Assembly (NCBI RefSeq): GCF_021018895.1
Contig: NC_079374.1
Span: 2,145,212-2,209,211 of the forward strand
Length of the DNA stretch: 64,000 nucleotides
Direction of reading: 5' to 3'
From: Seriola aureovittata
Lineage: Eukaryota > Chordata > Actinopteri > Carangiformes > Carangidae
How positions within the stretch are numbered: the first letter of the stretch is position 1; every line of letters starts with the position of its first letter. Under the pieces are notes generated by a model. It saw only the letters and a program-made list of their open reading frames with translations. It was not told the origin of the DNA and ran no database searches. Both the position numbers and the translations under genes were made by a program. This document shows positions 20,175 through 32,189 of the stretch, in pieces.

Positions 20175-21345
20175 CTGAAAAGAAAATGGAAAACTGGGGC
20201 TGTAAACACACTCTTACTTCCTGGTTGAGAAACGTGGATCAGGCCTTGAGCCCCGCCCACCACCCGCTGGCTCCAGGTGGACAGGTGAAAGAGCAGAGAG
20301 CATTAAGACGGTGAGAGGAGGAAACATCAGAGAGACTCAGACAGACCCAGACTCAGAGGAGGAGTCTGAGACCAGAACCAGAGACGGCTAGCACAGTTAG
20401 CATCTTTTATTTGTTTATGCTGTTTGTTAGCTTGTAACTGGCAGTGGCTGACAGTGTTAGCGGTTGTGCTAATGCTAACTCTCTCTCTGCCTCTGTACCA
20501 ACAGGGTTTCAGCTGTATTTAGCCCCGCCCCTCATCCCCACAAGTTGACAGGATTGGTTCCTTACTGCAGGTCAAGGTGGAGATGATTACGTCACTCATC
20601 ATGTGTCTTATGTATATAAAAACATAATGACATTAACAAGGTTAAACACTTTAAATCTCTGAGAGAAATAAATTGTGAGGAATAAATATAACATTAGAAC
20701 AGGAAGTCAACACCAGTACATGAACCTGTTCCATCATATTGTTTCCAATAACAACAATTCTGATTTTCTTATTTCAGTAAAACTAAAAGTAAAGTAGGTG
20801 GATCTGAACCTAAAGCGCCAGTTTCAAGTCTCATTTGAGTGTCAGTGTTTGTGTCGACAGGATCTCTGCAGCTCGTTTGCAACAAGTGTGGTTCAACATG
20901 AAAGTAATTAATCTGTTTAATGTCATGAAAATGCAGAACTAGCCCGTCAGTGCTCCTGATCCATGACGTAAGAGTCAACCTAGAAGATGATTGTAAAAAA
21001 TCTGGATAAACAAAGTGACTCCAGCTGTCATGCAAAAAACAACAGCACGTCCTCCTGAAACGTCTGAGTTCATCTACAAACTCCTAAAATGGAAATAATG
21101 AGTGACGGACCAGGAGTCCACGGACTCGGTCTCTTCACAGCTCTGGTTTCATTAAAGCCGCTGTGGGAGCTGCTCGTCCCCGGTGGATCAGCTCTCTCTC
21201 CGCCTCCTGCAGCTGTTGCTGTGCGTTCAGAGGGGTGATAAGCCGAGCATTGTTCGGGTGTCCCTGGCATATATAGGTCATGCTCTTATTGTTCTGCCTC
21301 CTCCACACTCTGTACGTTGTGCATGTGTGGGTATGTGTCACTGTC
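20175..21345. other. Intergenic DNA, no gene seen
   Basis: No gene recognised. The part 20380-20520 has TTAGC-type words and a pyrimidine tract followed by CAG, which resembles a 3' splice site, but no exon-like frame follows. Confidence 0.35.
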
Positions 21346-21350
21346 ATAGT

Positions 21351-21352
21351 CA

Positions 21353-21384
<32 letters not shown>

Positions 21385-21393
21385 AGCAGCAGC
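21351..21393 (+). repeat. CAG/CAA triplet repeat
   Basis: An interrupted CAG-CAA-CAG array of 14 triplets. It would encode polyglutamine, but the surrounding frame has no other protein character, so it is treated as a microsatellite. Confidence 0.9.
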
Positions 21394-21394
21394 G

Positions 21395-22270
21395 TCAGAG
21401 TCCTGTCATCTGATGAAGCTCAAAACCGAAGGGACAAAAAGTTATTTCAGCCGCCACTCTCCCTCTCGGGGCCGACGTCAGCTTCTCAAACACAGGTGTG
21501 ACTGATGATTACAGCTGCAGGTGTTTAGGATCCTCGTCACGTCTGCTACGTTTACTCGTGGCGTCCACACTTGTCCAGAGTTTGAGCCGATGAAACAAAG
21601 ACTCCTGGAAACGTGACGCTTTTCCAGAAGAGAACAAATGACGTGAAACTGAACGGTCATGTGACGTGCGTTTTGAGGCGTGTCACGGAAGGAGATCATT
21701 TCTGATACAGAGCTAAAAACGCTCGTTTGTGCTGTAATACCCTTTGTACAACAGATTAGCAGGTTAGCATGAGAAAGTCTGATGTTAGCGGGTTTTTGAC
21801 TAGATGTTAAAAAGGAGCTTAACTGATAAAACAAATGATTATGTGAAGTCATCTCTAGGTGACGGGGCTCTATTCTTATTGATTAATGCGTCTTAGTCTT
21901 TTACACTTGGCTTTCTTGACTGTACATGATGCACCAAACGTGTCGCCGTCCTCCGAGCTAACCTTTGTTCTCCTGTCAGATTTCTGAGGCTGGATCTGAG
22001 GTGTCTGAACTCGTATCCAGGTGAATCGTATGTAAAAACGTGCGGCTTGTATTAATGCGGTAGAGGCCGGAGTCAGAGCACGTTGTGCTGTGTTGGTTTA
22101 TTCCCTCTGTGCTGTGATACTGATGAATGTGTCGCTGCTGCTGCAGTTTAGTCTGAGAGCAGAAACATGCCTCTATATGGAGACGAGGCCTTCAGGGACA
22201 CGGAGGCTCCTCCAGCCACCGACGCTACCAGTCCAGACTATTCATCTTGGCACCAGGACTCGTCTCCCAC
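21395..22270. other. Intergenic DNA, no gene seen
   Basis: No repeat family, RNA gene or protein-like frame was recognised. Confidence 0.4.
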
Positions 22271-22271
22271 C

Positions 22272-22273
<2 letters not shown>

Positions 22274-22328
<55 letters not shown>
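22274..22328 (+). repeat. (CA)27 microsatellite
   Basis: Perfect CA array. Confidence 0.97.
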
Positions 22329-22329
<1 letters not shown>

Positions 22330-22330
<1 letters not shown>

Positions 22331-24460
22331 AGGAAGTGACAATCCATTCTTTCTGCTTCCTGCCTTGTAAAGTTTAGATGAATTATGTATTTTATCGGAT
22401 GACAAAAGAGGCCTGTCAGAGTGCGCATAATCAAACAGCAGCTCGGGGAAGCTGCCAGCGGACATCCATCATCTACAGCAGAAACAAAAACCACAGCGCA
22501 CACGCTCGGGTTCATGTCCACCGTCCAAACTGTTGTTTTTCTGGGGTGAAGGGTTATTCATGCACATGTCTGTAAGCTTCAGCCCTTTAATGAATTTAAA
22601 CCTGGTTCACACTCAATCTGTTTCTTCTCTTTTAAACTGAAGACTGGAACCTCAAGGCAGGTGGTGTAAAAAGATCCAGCACTCAGACTCAGGTGAGCGT
22701 TTAAAAACAGAGTGCAACAGAAAGCCGAGGTTTAAATACAGTGTGAAGAACTAATGACTGAGCAGGTACACCTGAGCAGCCAGGTGGAGACGCTCAGGTC
22801 GTTAAGTGAAGCACTAAACTGAGACTGGATCAGGGTCACGATACAAAGACTCTATATTCATGTAAATTAGACTGATAGTGGATTAAACAACAACAACAAC
22901 AACAACATAAACTAACTGTGGTGTTTAAATGGAAGCTGAAAGAGACGGAAACTAATCAGTAACTAGAACACAGAAATATATTATAGATATTCTAAACACA
23001 ACATTCACTTATTTAGTCCTTGTCCACCATTTACAACAAGTCCTGCACTTTGATATGAGCCGGTCCAGATGGTGTCAAAAGCTCTGGGAACAGGTGAGTA
23101 AGTGTGTTTGAAATATTTACCACATGTTTTTGGTTTTTTGTTTGGTTGTTTTTTGGCCGTGTCTCCTAAAATGACATTTATCAGCTGTTTAAAACAAACA
23201 GAAACAGCTTCTTACAGTCTGAGCTGCTCATGCTTTTCCAGGCAGCAGCTCTCGGTTCTGTAAACTCGGCCCAGACAGTTCACGGGGCCGCCGCACGCCC
23301 AGAAACCAGAACCCGGTTTCTTTTGTTCCCTCCACTGATACTGTATACAGCGATGGCGATGATGGAACGTGGCGTTGCCTCCATGCCTGGCTTGAATTTG
23401 GGGGTAAAGCCTCCCAGCACTAGGGTGTATGTATTCTGGTGAACAGCGTCAGATTATTTATGACGCAGTAGAGAAGAGATATTTGTGAATACAGAGATCT
23501 CAGGCTCCCTGGCTTTAGTCATTATTGATCACTTTCTCCGCTCCTCCGGAGAGCGGACGCTACGAGATGAATGTGAGCTCAGCGCTGTGTTGGATTATGA
23601 ATTAGTTACCTCTGCTTTGAGGTGGTGACTTTGATGTGGGAGTGTGTGGAGCGGTCTCGGGGTCATGTGGAGGTCACAGCGGGCAGATGAAGGTCTGTGG
23701 AGGTAATGTGGAGCAGCGGGGAGGGATCTCCCAGCGCTCCCTGCCCAGCAGACGCTCACTGAACGTGGCTTCCTTCTTCAGGGGGAAACGTCTTTCACAT
23801 GGAAATGCAGCAGAGTTTTTGTTGCCCTAGTTTTTTTTGTTTGCTCTCTGAGCCTCCTCCCACTCACCGTCTCTCAATTTTCTCTCCGCTCTGTTCTTCT
23901 TCCTGTCATCCTACGGCTTTCCAGAGACTCTGACATTATCTATTGTTATCTGGGTGTTAGCTCTGTTAGCTGGCGCTGCCACGCCGCTGCTCTGATCCAC
24001 AGAGACAATCCAGAAGTAGTTGTTGTTTAAACCACAGATTTAACTTCTTTACTTCCCAGGTTCCTGCACACGTCTGTCACCTTCAGGAAAGTCGTCCTGC
24101 TGTTTGCTCTCAGAGCATCTCTGTCACGGAGGAATTTACTGATCAAGAGTTCAGTTTGAGCTTGGACACATTTCTTTTTTTCAGAGACATATATGGATTA
24201 AATGTGGAGATTTTTTATTTAATCACTAAATAAACAATAAAGCTATAAAACAAAGAGGTAAATGAGACTAAATCACGCTGCTAGGCTGTACAGATTTGCT
24301 TTGAGAAGCTAAATGCTAACATGCTAACAAATTAGCGCAAACACAAAGTAGAGCTGTGGCTGATGGGACAGTTGTTTAGTGAGAAAAGTCAGGGCACAGT
24401 TATTACAATTCATCCCGAGGGGAACTTTAATGTCTCTCCTGAATTTCCTAAAACGTCACA
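22330..24460. other. Intergenic DNA, no gene seen
   Basis: About 2.1 kb of mostly single-copy sequence with an ACA triplet run (22885-22907). The interval 23440-23640 is repeat-free, with CCGCTC/GAGCGG dyad symmetry near 23539-23557 and homeodomain-type words, and may be regulatory; this is speculative. No gene recognised. Confidence 0.35.
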
Positions 24461-24464
24461 TCAT

Positions 24465-24625
24465 GTTAAAGTATTTCACTCAAAAGCAGAAACATCATCC
24501 TGCTGGTGGCGCTAGATTGAAACTCAGCGGATCGTTAAAGTTTATTCTTAATATCAAACTTTCAAATATTTGCTGATATTTTATTCTGGGCCAAGTTGAA
24601 CGAGCCAATGCTAACATGCTGCTAG
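24465..24625 (-). mobile_element. 'cccagaggatga' family repeat, copy 4
   Basis: Reverse-orientation landmarks: 'atttcactcaaaagcagaaacatc', 'tgctggtggcgctagattgaaa', 'tcagcggatcgttaaagt' and a final 'aatgctaacatgctgctagc'. They match the complement of the family's 'ctctagcgccacca' to 'gatcc' section. Confidence 0.6.
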
Positions 24626-24629
24626 CGAG

Positions 24630-25900
24630 GCGAATGAACTTCAGTTTTGTTCCGTGTGAGCGTGTGGACAGAGATCTGTGGGACTCGAGGTTATTCATCG
24701 TGGTTTATGTCTGTGGCTGCTGCTGTTCCTCTGACTTTAATTCTGCTGAGAACAAGAAAACATCAGAGCTCAGACAATCCTCTGAGTCCGCTTCCACAAT
24801 AACGCTTTTAATCCTCTTTCAGACATCGATGCCGACTTCTGAACGTCACCGAAATCCTCAGAGTTTCAGAGCTCTGGACAAAGATTGAATAAAGTTACAG
24901 AACATTCGGTTACGGCAACTTAAATGTAATTAAATCTGTGAGACATCTGAGCTGATGGTTGTGAAGGAATTTGATGATGTCAAATAAGACAAACATCAGC
25001 TTCAGGAATTTGTCAACCAGTTACACCTGTAAGAAAAACTAAACTGGATTAACCTGAAACCAGACAATAAGGATTCTGGTTCCTGAGGTGCATGAAGACA
25101 CACACGGAGTCACCAACCACCCATTGTGTTTACGAGCCTCTGTCAGTCTAATGGGTTTATTGCCTGTTTTTCACACACCTGGTCCTGCGCCCCAGTTATT
25201 AAAGAGACTTTGATCCATTACCGTCCTACAGGTGTGAACAGGAGGAGACTCCCGCTCGCCGGAGCCTGAGAGAGCTTCAATGACCCCGAATCTATTCTGA
25301 GATCTCAAAGCGACGGCCTTTAGATCTCCACCCCGTCGTTGGGTAATTTCACATCAGAATGCAGCCGTCAGCCATTTTCTCCAGAGGATCTCCTCTCCTC
25401 CTCCTCCGTCTGCATTTCAACCGTTTCTGTTCCTTAAAATACACCAGGAAGTGTGAAGTGTTTCTGTGTCAGAGGCTCCTCTGTTTGCTGCAGTGACATG
25501 TGATGTTTAGTTGCCCTGACAGCGGCGTTTCAAATTCTGTAAGTGCCCGACATGTGGAAAAAATCGCTTCACAGAGACGTTTGTGTTGCAGCTTCAGCTG
25601 CCAGATCCTCTAACGAGACACTTGGAAACCTGTGGAAATCACTGACGAACCAACAGGCTCCTTTAGATTTATGAAGCTTAATTAGTTTTATTTTTCAAAT
25701 AAATTTGCTTATTTGTTTTATTTCCCCTTTTTCATGGGAAACTTTCAGGGAATGATCTGTAAAATAAAGTGTTTCCAGTGTTTCTGATGATGAGATAATA
25801 AAAGCTAAAATCCTCAGTGTACTTTGATGACTGGGTTTGTTTGATGATTCACTGATAGAACAGAACAAGTTGTTCCAACAGACAAACATTACGAGGGTGA
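24630..25900. other. Intergenic DNA, no gene seen
   Basis: Single-copy sequence. No coding frame or RNA gene recognised. Confidence 0.4.
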
Positions 25901-25916
25901 AGTTCACTAGAGTTCA
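25901..25916 (+). promoter_or_regulatory. DR4 nuclear-receptor motif
   Basis: AGTTCA-ctag-AGTTCA is a direct repeat with a four-base spacer, fitting the RGKTCA(N4)RGKTCA pattern bound by LXR/RXR and TR/RXR. ARL4C (ARL7) is a reported direct LXR target in mammals, so an LXR element 12.4 kb downstream is notable, but this is inference. Confidence 0.35.
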
Positions 25917-25937
25917 TCATATGTCCACATCACAATC

Positions 25938-25939
<2 letters not shown>

Positions 25940-26001
<62 letters not shown>
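25940..26001 (+). repeat. (GT)30 microsatellite
   Basis: Perfect TG array of about 62 bases, directly after the DR4 region. Confidence 0.97.
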
Positions 26002-26002
<1 letters not shown>

Positions 26003-26099
26003 TATGACAACACGACACCATGTTTAAATCTCCCTCCACGTGTTTTAAGTGTGTTTCATGTTTAAACTGAAAACCAACGGAGCCTGAAGCATCAGTGCT

Positions 26100-26113
26100 G
26101 TTGCTATGGTTAC
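26100..26113 (-). promoter_or_regulatory. RFX X-box-like site
   Basis: GTTGCT-AT-GGTTAC; the complement GTAACC-AT-AGCAAC is a perfect X-box and identical to the site at 4453-4466. Confidence 0.4.
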
Positions 26114-26264
26114 CTTGAGCACTATTGACTGGACTAATTCTCTACAACAAACTTTGTTTCAGTTGGTTACTGCGGTTTTGTTTGTTTTTCCTGTTTAAAG
26201 TTTGACATGAACATGAAAAAGTTTGTTTTAACAAAACGATTTGGGAAATATTTTTTAAAATATG

Positions 26265-26365
26265 ATCTGCTCTAAAATTAGTTGATTGACAGGAAATGAA
26301 GACACAGCAGCTGATAATCAGTTGTTTAAGTCATCTTCAAGCAAAGCCACCAAAAAAAAGTTTTC
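26265..26365 (-). mobile_element. 'gattaatctgctgattattttc' family fragment, copy 2
   Basis: 'ttagttgattgacaggaaatgaa', 'agctgataatcagttgtttaagtcatcttcaagcaaa' are the reverse-orientation terminal part of the family seen at 14690-14950. Confidence 0.5.
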
Positions 26366-26519
26366 ACCATGACGACGTGCTGCTTTTCTTGATGATGAAC
26401 CGACAGTGAATTTATAAAAAGCTTCCTGCTTCCTGACTGATCTTTCACTGTGTGGGAAAGAGATGACGGCTGAACTGAGGAGCTCTCTGCAGCCTGTTGT
26501 CTGAAGGGGGGGATGGGTG

Positions 26520-26532
26520 AGGTCAAAGGTCA
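26520..26532 (+). promoter_or_regulatory. Perfect DR1 nuclear-receptor motif
   Basis: AGGTCA-A-AGGTCA in sequence that does not match the DR1-carrying repeat, so it is an independent occurrence. Confidence 0.4.
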
Positions 26533-26639
26533 GAGCACACTGGGGGCTCAGCCTGGCAGAGTAAACACAAGCCGAGATTTTTACTGCTCCCAGCAGCCAC
26601 TTGTGTTTCTGTTCCAGGGTTGAACATTAAGCGTTAAAA

Positions 26640-27025
26640 GTTTCAGCAGATTGAGAGTTCAGCATCGGGGAGTGAAGAGTAAACACGCGCCCGGACAAAC
26701 ACTCCTGTGTTCCTGCGGGGCGTTTGAACATTTACTACAAAGTGTTTGGACTAATTGACGATTTGGGCTTTAATGCGATCCAGAGCGGTTTTCATGTGCT
26801 CTTCAAAAAAGGATCCGCTCTCTGGTGAAATCCCTGAAATGTCAGCAGCTTGTAATTGACTTAATGAAACGCAGCACGAGGAGCCGGTTCAGTTACAGCT
26901 TCATCTCATCACGGCTCTCGCTCTCGTCTTATGTAACGCGCAGAGCTGGAATCTATTAGAAGTCAAATGAACGTGGCTGTTTTGAACCTAATTTCATTAA
27001 GAGACATGAAGAAGAAGAAAGGCTT
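26640..27025. other. Candidate conserved noncoding element
   Basis: A repeat-free block of moderate GC with closely spaced homeodomain-type cores ('ggactaattgacg', 'gtaattgacttaatgaaacg', 'cctaatttcattaag') and no coding frame. This is typical of enhancers in gene deserts round developmental genes. It is an inference from texture alone. Confidence 0.25.
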
Positions 27026-27030
27026 TTTAA

Positions 27031-27052
27031 AGCAGCAGCAGCAGCAGCAGCT
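27031..27052 (+). repeat. (AGC)7 microsatellite
   Basis: Short AGC triplet array ending in a CAGCTGCAG palindrome. Confidence 0.9.
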
Positions 27053-27059
27053 GCAGCGT

Positions 27060-27820
27060 CTCCTCTGGTGATGAAACCAAATCAAAGTCACAGAAAATAA
27101 ACTTGAAAACATTTAATTCCACGTCGGGTTACAAAGAGTTGAACGAGACAAATTATACAGATGCTTCTGACCAACGTGGGATGAAGCTTTTATTGGAGAG
27201 GTCTGACTCTGCTCTTCTTCTCTGGTTAAAAACAGACTGTAGCGTTGTTTCATGCACAAGGGCAGAAAATGAAAACAGCAAAAATGATTGAAAGACCAAA
27301 AAACTGAAACAAAGGTTTTATAAAAGTGCTAAACCATTAAACTGAAAAGAGATAAACATCATTAAAAAGTTTGTCACATGTTTTTGAGTTATGTGCTCCA
27401 TGTTGGCGCTGAGCAGGTCCAGAGGTTCTTTCCTGTGATAAATATTGTTTCCTCTGCTCCTATAGGTCATGTCTTCATTTTCTTTTGTCTTTGTTATTTC
27501 ATGCATTTCCTGTTTTTAGTTTGAAATCACTAACTCTGCCATCTCGTTTCAGCTTCACTTCCTGTCCTCACGTGTGTTTCCCGCCGCTGTGATTGTCGGC
27601 TCCGCCCTAATGTGTTGCACCTGTGCTTCATCGTCTCCCGTCTCCTGGTGTATTTAGTCAGCGTCGTCTCTCTGGTGCCAGTTCGTCTTCCTTCAGACAA
27701 AAGTCAGTTCTGCTAGCGAGTCACTTCAGCCTCCTCTTGGTTTTTTCTGCCTGAGTTCTGGTTTTATTGCCGAGTAAAGATCTTAATCTTCATTTTCAGC
27801 CATGTTGGTCCATGAAAGTT
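27060..27820. other. Intergenic DNA, no gene seen
   Basis: AT-rich sequence without recognised genes or repeat families. Confidence 0.4.
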
Positions 27821-27824
27821 TACA

Positions 27825-27935
27825 CAACATTCATGTTCCCTTTAGGATGAACTATAAAGTTTTCAGCTGAGTAGAACTGGTGGTGCTCACCATCAGCATG
27901 TTAGCATTCTGAGATTAGCATTCTGAGATTAGCAT
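27825..27935 (+). mobile_element. 'cccagaggatga' family repeat, copy 5
   Basis: 'attcatgttccctttaggatgaactataa' followed by 'catcagcatgttagcattctgagattagcatt', in which an 'attctgagattagc' unit is duplicated. Confidence 0.6.
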
Positions 27936-27939
27936 TTAC

Positions 27940-28450
27940 ACACTGTGTCTCTGTATTGGTTTATTCTCTCATTCACACACAGGTGATGTTTAAAAATAAA
28001 AAAAAACTGTTACTTCATGATCAATTCAAATGTGATTGTTTTATTTTTTGCTTTTCTATCGACGTCTCTGTCGGACTTATTGTAACCAAATGTAATAAAT
28101 CTGAGTTAAAATAGATAATACAGACGCAATTGAGGATCAATGAATTAATCACACACAGACTTCCAACAACAAAAAAAAAAAAAATAAAATAAAATAAATA
28201 AATTGAATATTAAACAGTGAAACTTTCTCGATCTAAAAGTCACCATCAGCTAAAGGGAAGAAACTGTAGAGAAACGAGGCTCTAGGTCGATCGCATGATT
28301 CATCTTTAGTAAGAACAGTGTGTATTTCCAAATGCCTCTAAAAACAGAACAAAAAGATTGTTCATCATTTTGGTCAAAGATGAGTCATTTCCAAAAATAG
28401 ATACTGGAAGCATTTTGGTGATGAAAAAAACAAAAACTTCTTGGTCTGAT
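27940..28450. other. Intergenic DNA with A-rich tract
   Basis: No gene recognised. An A-rich run with AAAAT/AAAT units lies at about 28171-28203. Confidence 0.4.
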
Positions 28451-28454
28451 TGTT

Positions 28455-28520
28455 TATAAAGTTTCTTGATCCCCACAGGATGAACCCTGCACATTCTGAT
28501 GACTCCACCTTTCCTCCACA
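28455..28520 (+). mobile_element. 'cccagaggatga' family fragment, copy 6
   Basis: 'ttgatccccacaggatgaaccctgcacattctgatgactccacctttcctcc' is one short block of the family. Confidence 0.55.
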
Positions 28521-28524
28521 CTCA

Positions 28525-30180
28525 GGACAAACTTAAGTAATGTGACAGTAAACTATATATTAATTTATATAATTTGATTTGTGGATAATAAAATGTAGAA
28601 TGACACCGTCCTTTGACTTTATATCAGTTTCTGCTGAATCCTGGTTTTATCACAGGAAACTGACCCAACAAATCTATATTTTCTGACCCTATATAAATGC
28701 TTGTTCTTTCTTTATGTTTAGCCTCTTATCTCTTCTTTCCCTTCAGGAAATCAGAACTTCAAAGGCAGTTAAATGCAAGTTGGAACTAGTGTGACAAAGT
28801 GTTTAGCGTTTAGCAGGCGACTGGACGACGCTGGTCTGAGAGCAGTGTTTATGATATCAGCTGGAAACTCGGCGGTCAGCTGCTGAGTGCTGGAAACAGC
28901 TCGGGCTTTGTTTGGTCTCACAGTGATGGAGTTGTCTGAGTGAAGCTGTGAGTCGGTTCGTCTGTGTGGAAAAGCTCGTGTTGTCGGAGGAAGCCGTCGA
29001 CTCTGTTACTATAACCAAACACAGGGAGGTTAAAGAAACAATGACTCTGACTTCAAACGACTTGGTTAAGGTCGGACTAAATGTTGCTTTTAACAGTGAT
29101 TCATCAGAAACCTTCACTCGTGCTCATCGTCCTCACTCGCGCTGAAGGAGTAATGAACCACAGTCTATCTGAAGGTTTACATACTGGTCCAGTGATCATC
29201 TATCTTTTAGTATTAATCGCAGATACGCTGGTGTTCAAACCTGACTGTAGGTTACAACCAAACAAGTTCCCTCTACTGAATAAGGCAGTGGGGAAACTGT
29301 AAGAAGCCCCAATCAAACATGTGCAGGGACTTGGTCCAGATGTGGCTGGGAGGTTTGGGGATCCTGGCTCAACTTCTGGTACAACACATTAAAGCAGCTT
29401 CATCCGGTAACACGCTGTGCCGACCTCCACTGCAGTTGTTTTCATGTCTTATAAGGTTTCAAACTCGTTGATTTATAAACTCAAACCATATTCACCGAAC
29501 TACCAACCAACTTTCACTGTGTACGTTAGCACAGCTGCTGCCACATGTGTATTCTGACTGTTTGACATGGAACACATCTGGATCCGACTTAAACCAGGAG
29601 GTGATGGTTAACGTTTGAAGCACTGGAGGAAGAAAACTAGAGTTGACCCTCGGAGGTCAGGACTGTCAGAAAGGTCTGCTGCTCGTCAAATCTGCACATC
29701 ACACTTCACCACAGTTGAACTGGACGTGAAAACGTTGCACTGATTTGTTTCACCCTTGCAAACAGATCCACTGATCTTTGTGATTCCACTGAAATGAATT
29801 GATTTCTGCTGTAACGTGTCATCATTCCTTTTTTAAATGCTCATGTGACTGAAGTTTCAGGTCATTAAAGGTGTAACGCTGGGTGTCTGCTGTGAACAGC
29901 TGATGCTCGCAGTCGACATCAATTTCCACTCTGCACCCCGCTGAGGTGCAAATGGAAGAAGAGACTCATCAGAAGTGTTTACACAAGTATTGACTCGGAT
30001 CTGGACGGTCGGGGAAATTCCAGCTCAACGCGGCAACGTCCACTTTATCTACATTTTGAAATGTAAAAACTAAAACATTAAATCATCCATGTTTTATCTT
30101 CATGGCTCCTCCGTCTCCAACAGGCGTGGAGATCTGCGTTTCCCTAATCTCATTTAAGTCTTTGTCTTCATGCCGACCAG
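28525..30180. other. Intergenic DNA, no gene seen
   Basis: About 1.6 kb of single-copy-looking DNA. Short frames on both strands near 28850-29300 have no domain features. Confidence 0.4.
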
Positions 30181-30188
30181 TTTAGGCC

Positions 30189-30202
30189 GTTGCTGTGGCA
30201 AC
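30189..30202 (-). promoter_or_regulatory. RFX X-box-like site
   Basis: GTTGCT-GT-GGCAAC; the minus strand reads GTTGCC-AC-AGCAAC, a full X-box match in near-palindromic form. Confidence 0.4.
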
Positions 30203-30204
30203 GT

Positions 30205-30635
30205 TCTGCATGTGGAAAAGAGGAAACTGGCGTGTGAAAGAGAGGGAAAAGCACATTAAACCGCTCAAACGTGTGATTTCCGAGCTTCACACCTCCCCAA
30301 TGATATCAAGAAGTCATTATCGCCTCCTCGGCGGGAAGGTGGAGCGTCTGTGGCGAGGACGGAGGAGTTATTCCTCGCTGCATCTCCACGCCGGAGTGTG
30401 GTCACTCATGGTCGTTATCATAAACTGAGTGTTTAGCCCGAGGATGAAGAGGCAGCAGCTCTTGGAGCTCGGCTCCATAACACTGTAGGAAGGAACTGGT
30501 AGAACTGGTTCCATAATAACTCCTCGTCTTCCTTCACCCCGTCCTCTCCCTGGACTCTTAAAATACACAGTACTGGGTAGAATAGCTTGTAGCATTGTGC
30601 TAATATGCTGTTTACATGTGTAGGATGAGAATGGA
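30205..30635. other. Intergenic DNA, no gene seen
   Basis: No gene recognised; moderately CpG-containing at 30290-30400. Confidence 0.4.
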
Positions 30636-30639
30636 GTTA

Positions 30640-30850
30640 GGACTGTAGGTGGGTGGATTATAAGACAATGGGCCCCTGGGCACAGACCCCCCCCCCCCCC
30701 CCCCACTCCAACAAAGGAACAACAGCAGCAGACTGAAAGACTTGTCTTACTCTAGTAGTTTTGTATCTATTTGCAGTTGTTTTGTCTTTTTGTCGACTGA
30801 GTGGTGGGCCCCCTAAACCCTATGGCCCCTGGGCCTGCACCTGTCTGTAA
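30640..30850 (+). mobile_element. 'gggcccctgggc' interspersed repeat with C18 run
   Basis: It runs from 'caatgggcccctgggcacag' through an 18-C run (30687-30704) to 'gggccccctaaaccctatggcccctgggcctgcacc'. The middle 'gtagttttgtatctatttgcagttgttttgtc' is typical of a known teleost repeat. The class is unknown to me. Confidence 0.5.
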
Positions 30851-30984
30851 ACAGCTACCATGTGGTCCAAACCATGGACTTCTTCACAAGCAGAAATGAG
30901 TGGATTATGAGTCAACAGATCCAACAAACATCAAAAAGTTAATCAGTTAATGTTCATGGGAAGAGCCTTTTGTCATTTTTTCTA

Positions 30985-31245
30985 TTGCTAAATAGCTAAC
31001 GTTAGCATTAGCAGCCAGTCTACAGGAAATGTTGTGAGTTCAACATCAAATTAATTCATTGCTTACATCTTTTCTTCTATTCAAGTTAGCATGCCAACCA
31101 GCTAGCCCCGGCCACTTTCCGATACCGAGTCACTGAAGAGTCCAGGTTGCCCTGAAAAAGTAGTTCCTCAGAACGTAATGTAAAAGCAACAATGGCTGTT
31201 GTCAAGTTAGCGTCGTAGCATTAGCCATACTTACAAATGGCCCTT
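30985..31245 (+). mobile_element. 'gctaacgttagcattagcagc' family repeat, copy A
   Basis: Landmarks in order: 'ctaaatagctaacgttagcattagcagc', 'agtctacaggaaatgttg', 'ttctattcaagttagcatgccaaccagctagcccc', 'cttacaaatggccc'. The same order occurs at 61000-61310, so the two are copies of one family. Confidence 0.7.
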
Positions 31246-31510
31246 TTTTTTTCCTTTTTTTTTTTTTTCTTTTTTTTTAACAGCTTTTAACACACCTTAA
31301 AAGATTTTCTTTGTTGTGGAAGAAGGACGGACGAGCTTCTTCTACACCTATGCAGTTATTCTGTTTCATTAACTCTTCTACACTTAAAAAAAAAAAAAAA
31401 AAAAGTTTTTTCGAAGACTAAATATGGTTTCAAAAATTCAACATTTTTGTATGACTGTTGCACTGTATAAGGTTTGTTTTTGTTTTTTTTTTTTGTTTTT
31501 TTAACCAAAT
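31243..31510. repeat. Poly-T / poly-A rich low-complexity tract
   Basis: Interrupted T runs at about 31246-31278, an A run at 31386-31404 and further T runs near 31480-31502. Part may be the tail region of the preceding repeat. Confidence 0.8.
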
Positions 31511-31514
31511 ATTA

Positions 31515-32185
31515 GTTTTTACTACATGTTGCTTCTTGAAATTCATTCAGCTACAGCGAATAATTTAATTTTCTTTAAATAAAAATCTCAACTTTGCATG
31601 TGAAAGAGCTAAAAGAGGTAGATGTGATGTGATGAACACACCATCCAAAGTTTCAGGAAGCTACTTTAAGAAAGAAATACGATCTGGAGGCCGTAAAGAT
31701 GGGCTAACAGGACTGTAATGAAACGTAAGCTGCAGCAGACAGCTCCGGCTCAGACAAAGACCTGAGGTCAGACTGTGACTCTCTGTCAGAGGAGAAGTGG
31801 ATTAAAGGGCCACCGAGTCGGTCACCATCAATTGTTTTGGGATGAAAGCAAAGAAAGGCGTTCACATAGCAACTGGTCAGCTGGTTCCTGTCCAGCTGTC
31901 TGTGGCTGTTGGACTGTTTCAGGGATATAGGAATGTCAACCCACCCCCCCAACACATACATAGGGACAGCACTTATTTGGCAGTCGGCCATTCACCCCTC
32001 CCCTCTGCATTCATGTCACACAAAGGAGCAACTGGGGGCAAAATGTTTGGCGTCTGAACTGCTCTGCTTCTTGTGACAGGAGGCATGGTTTGTGTTAGTG
32101 GCTGGATTCTGACAGAAAACACGTCTTTTTATAATCTGTGTTTAAAGGAAACTCTCGTTCTGTTTGTTTCCTGTGTCTTTGAAGA
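31515..32185. other. Intergenic DNA, no gene seen
   Basis: No gene or clear repeat recognised. Confidence 0.4.
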
Positions 32186-32189
32186 TGTT

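Noticed and set aside
20380..20545. Pyrimidine tract plus CAG resembling a 3' splice site
   Set aside because: No open, protein-like frame follows and no matching donor was seen, so no exon is called.
21183..21413. A polyglutamine-containing frame over the CAG/CAA array
   Set aside because: Only the triplet array gives the Gln run; the rest of the frame is not protein-like.
23539..23557. GC-rich dyad CCGCTC/GAGCGG
   Set aside because: Six-base arms are too short to support a structure.
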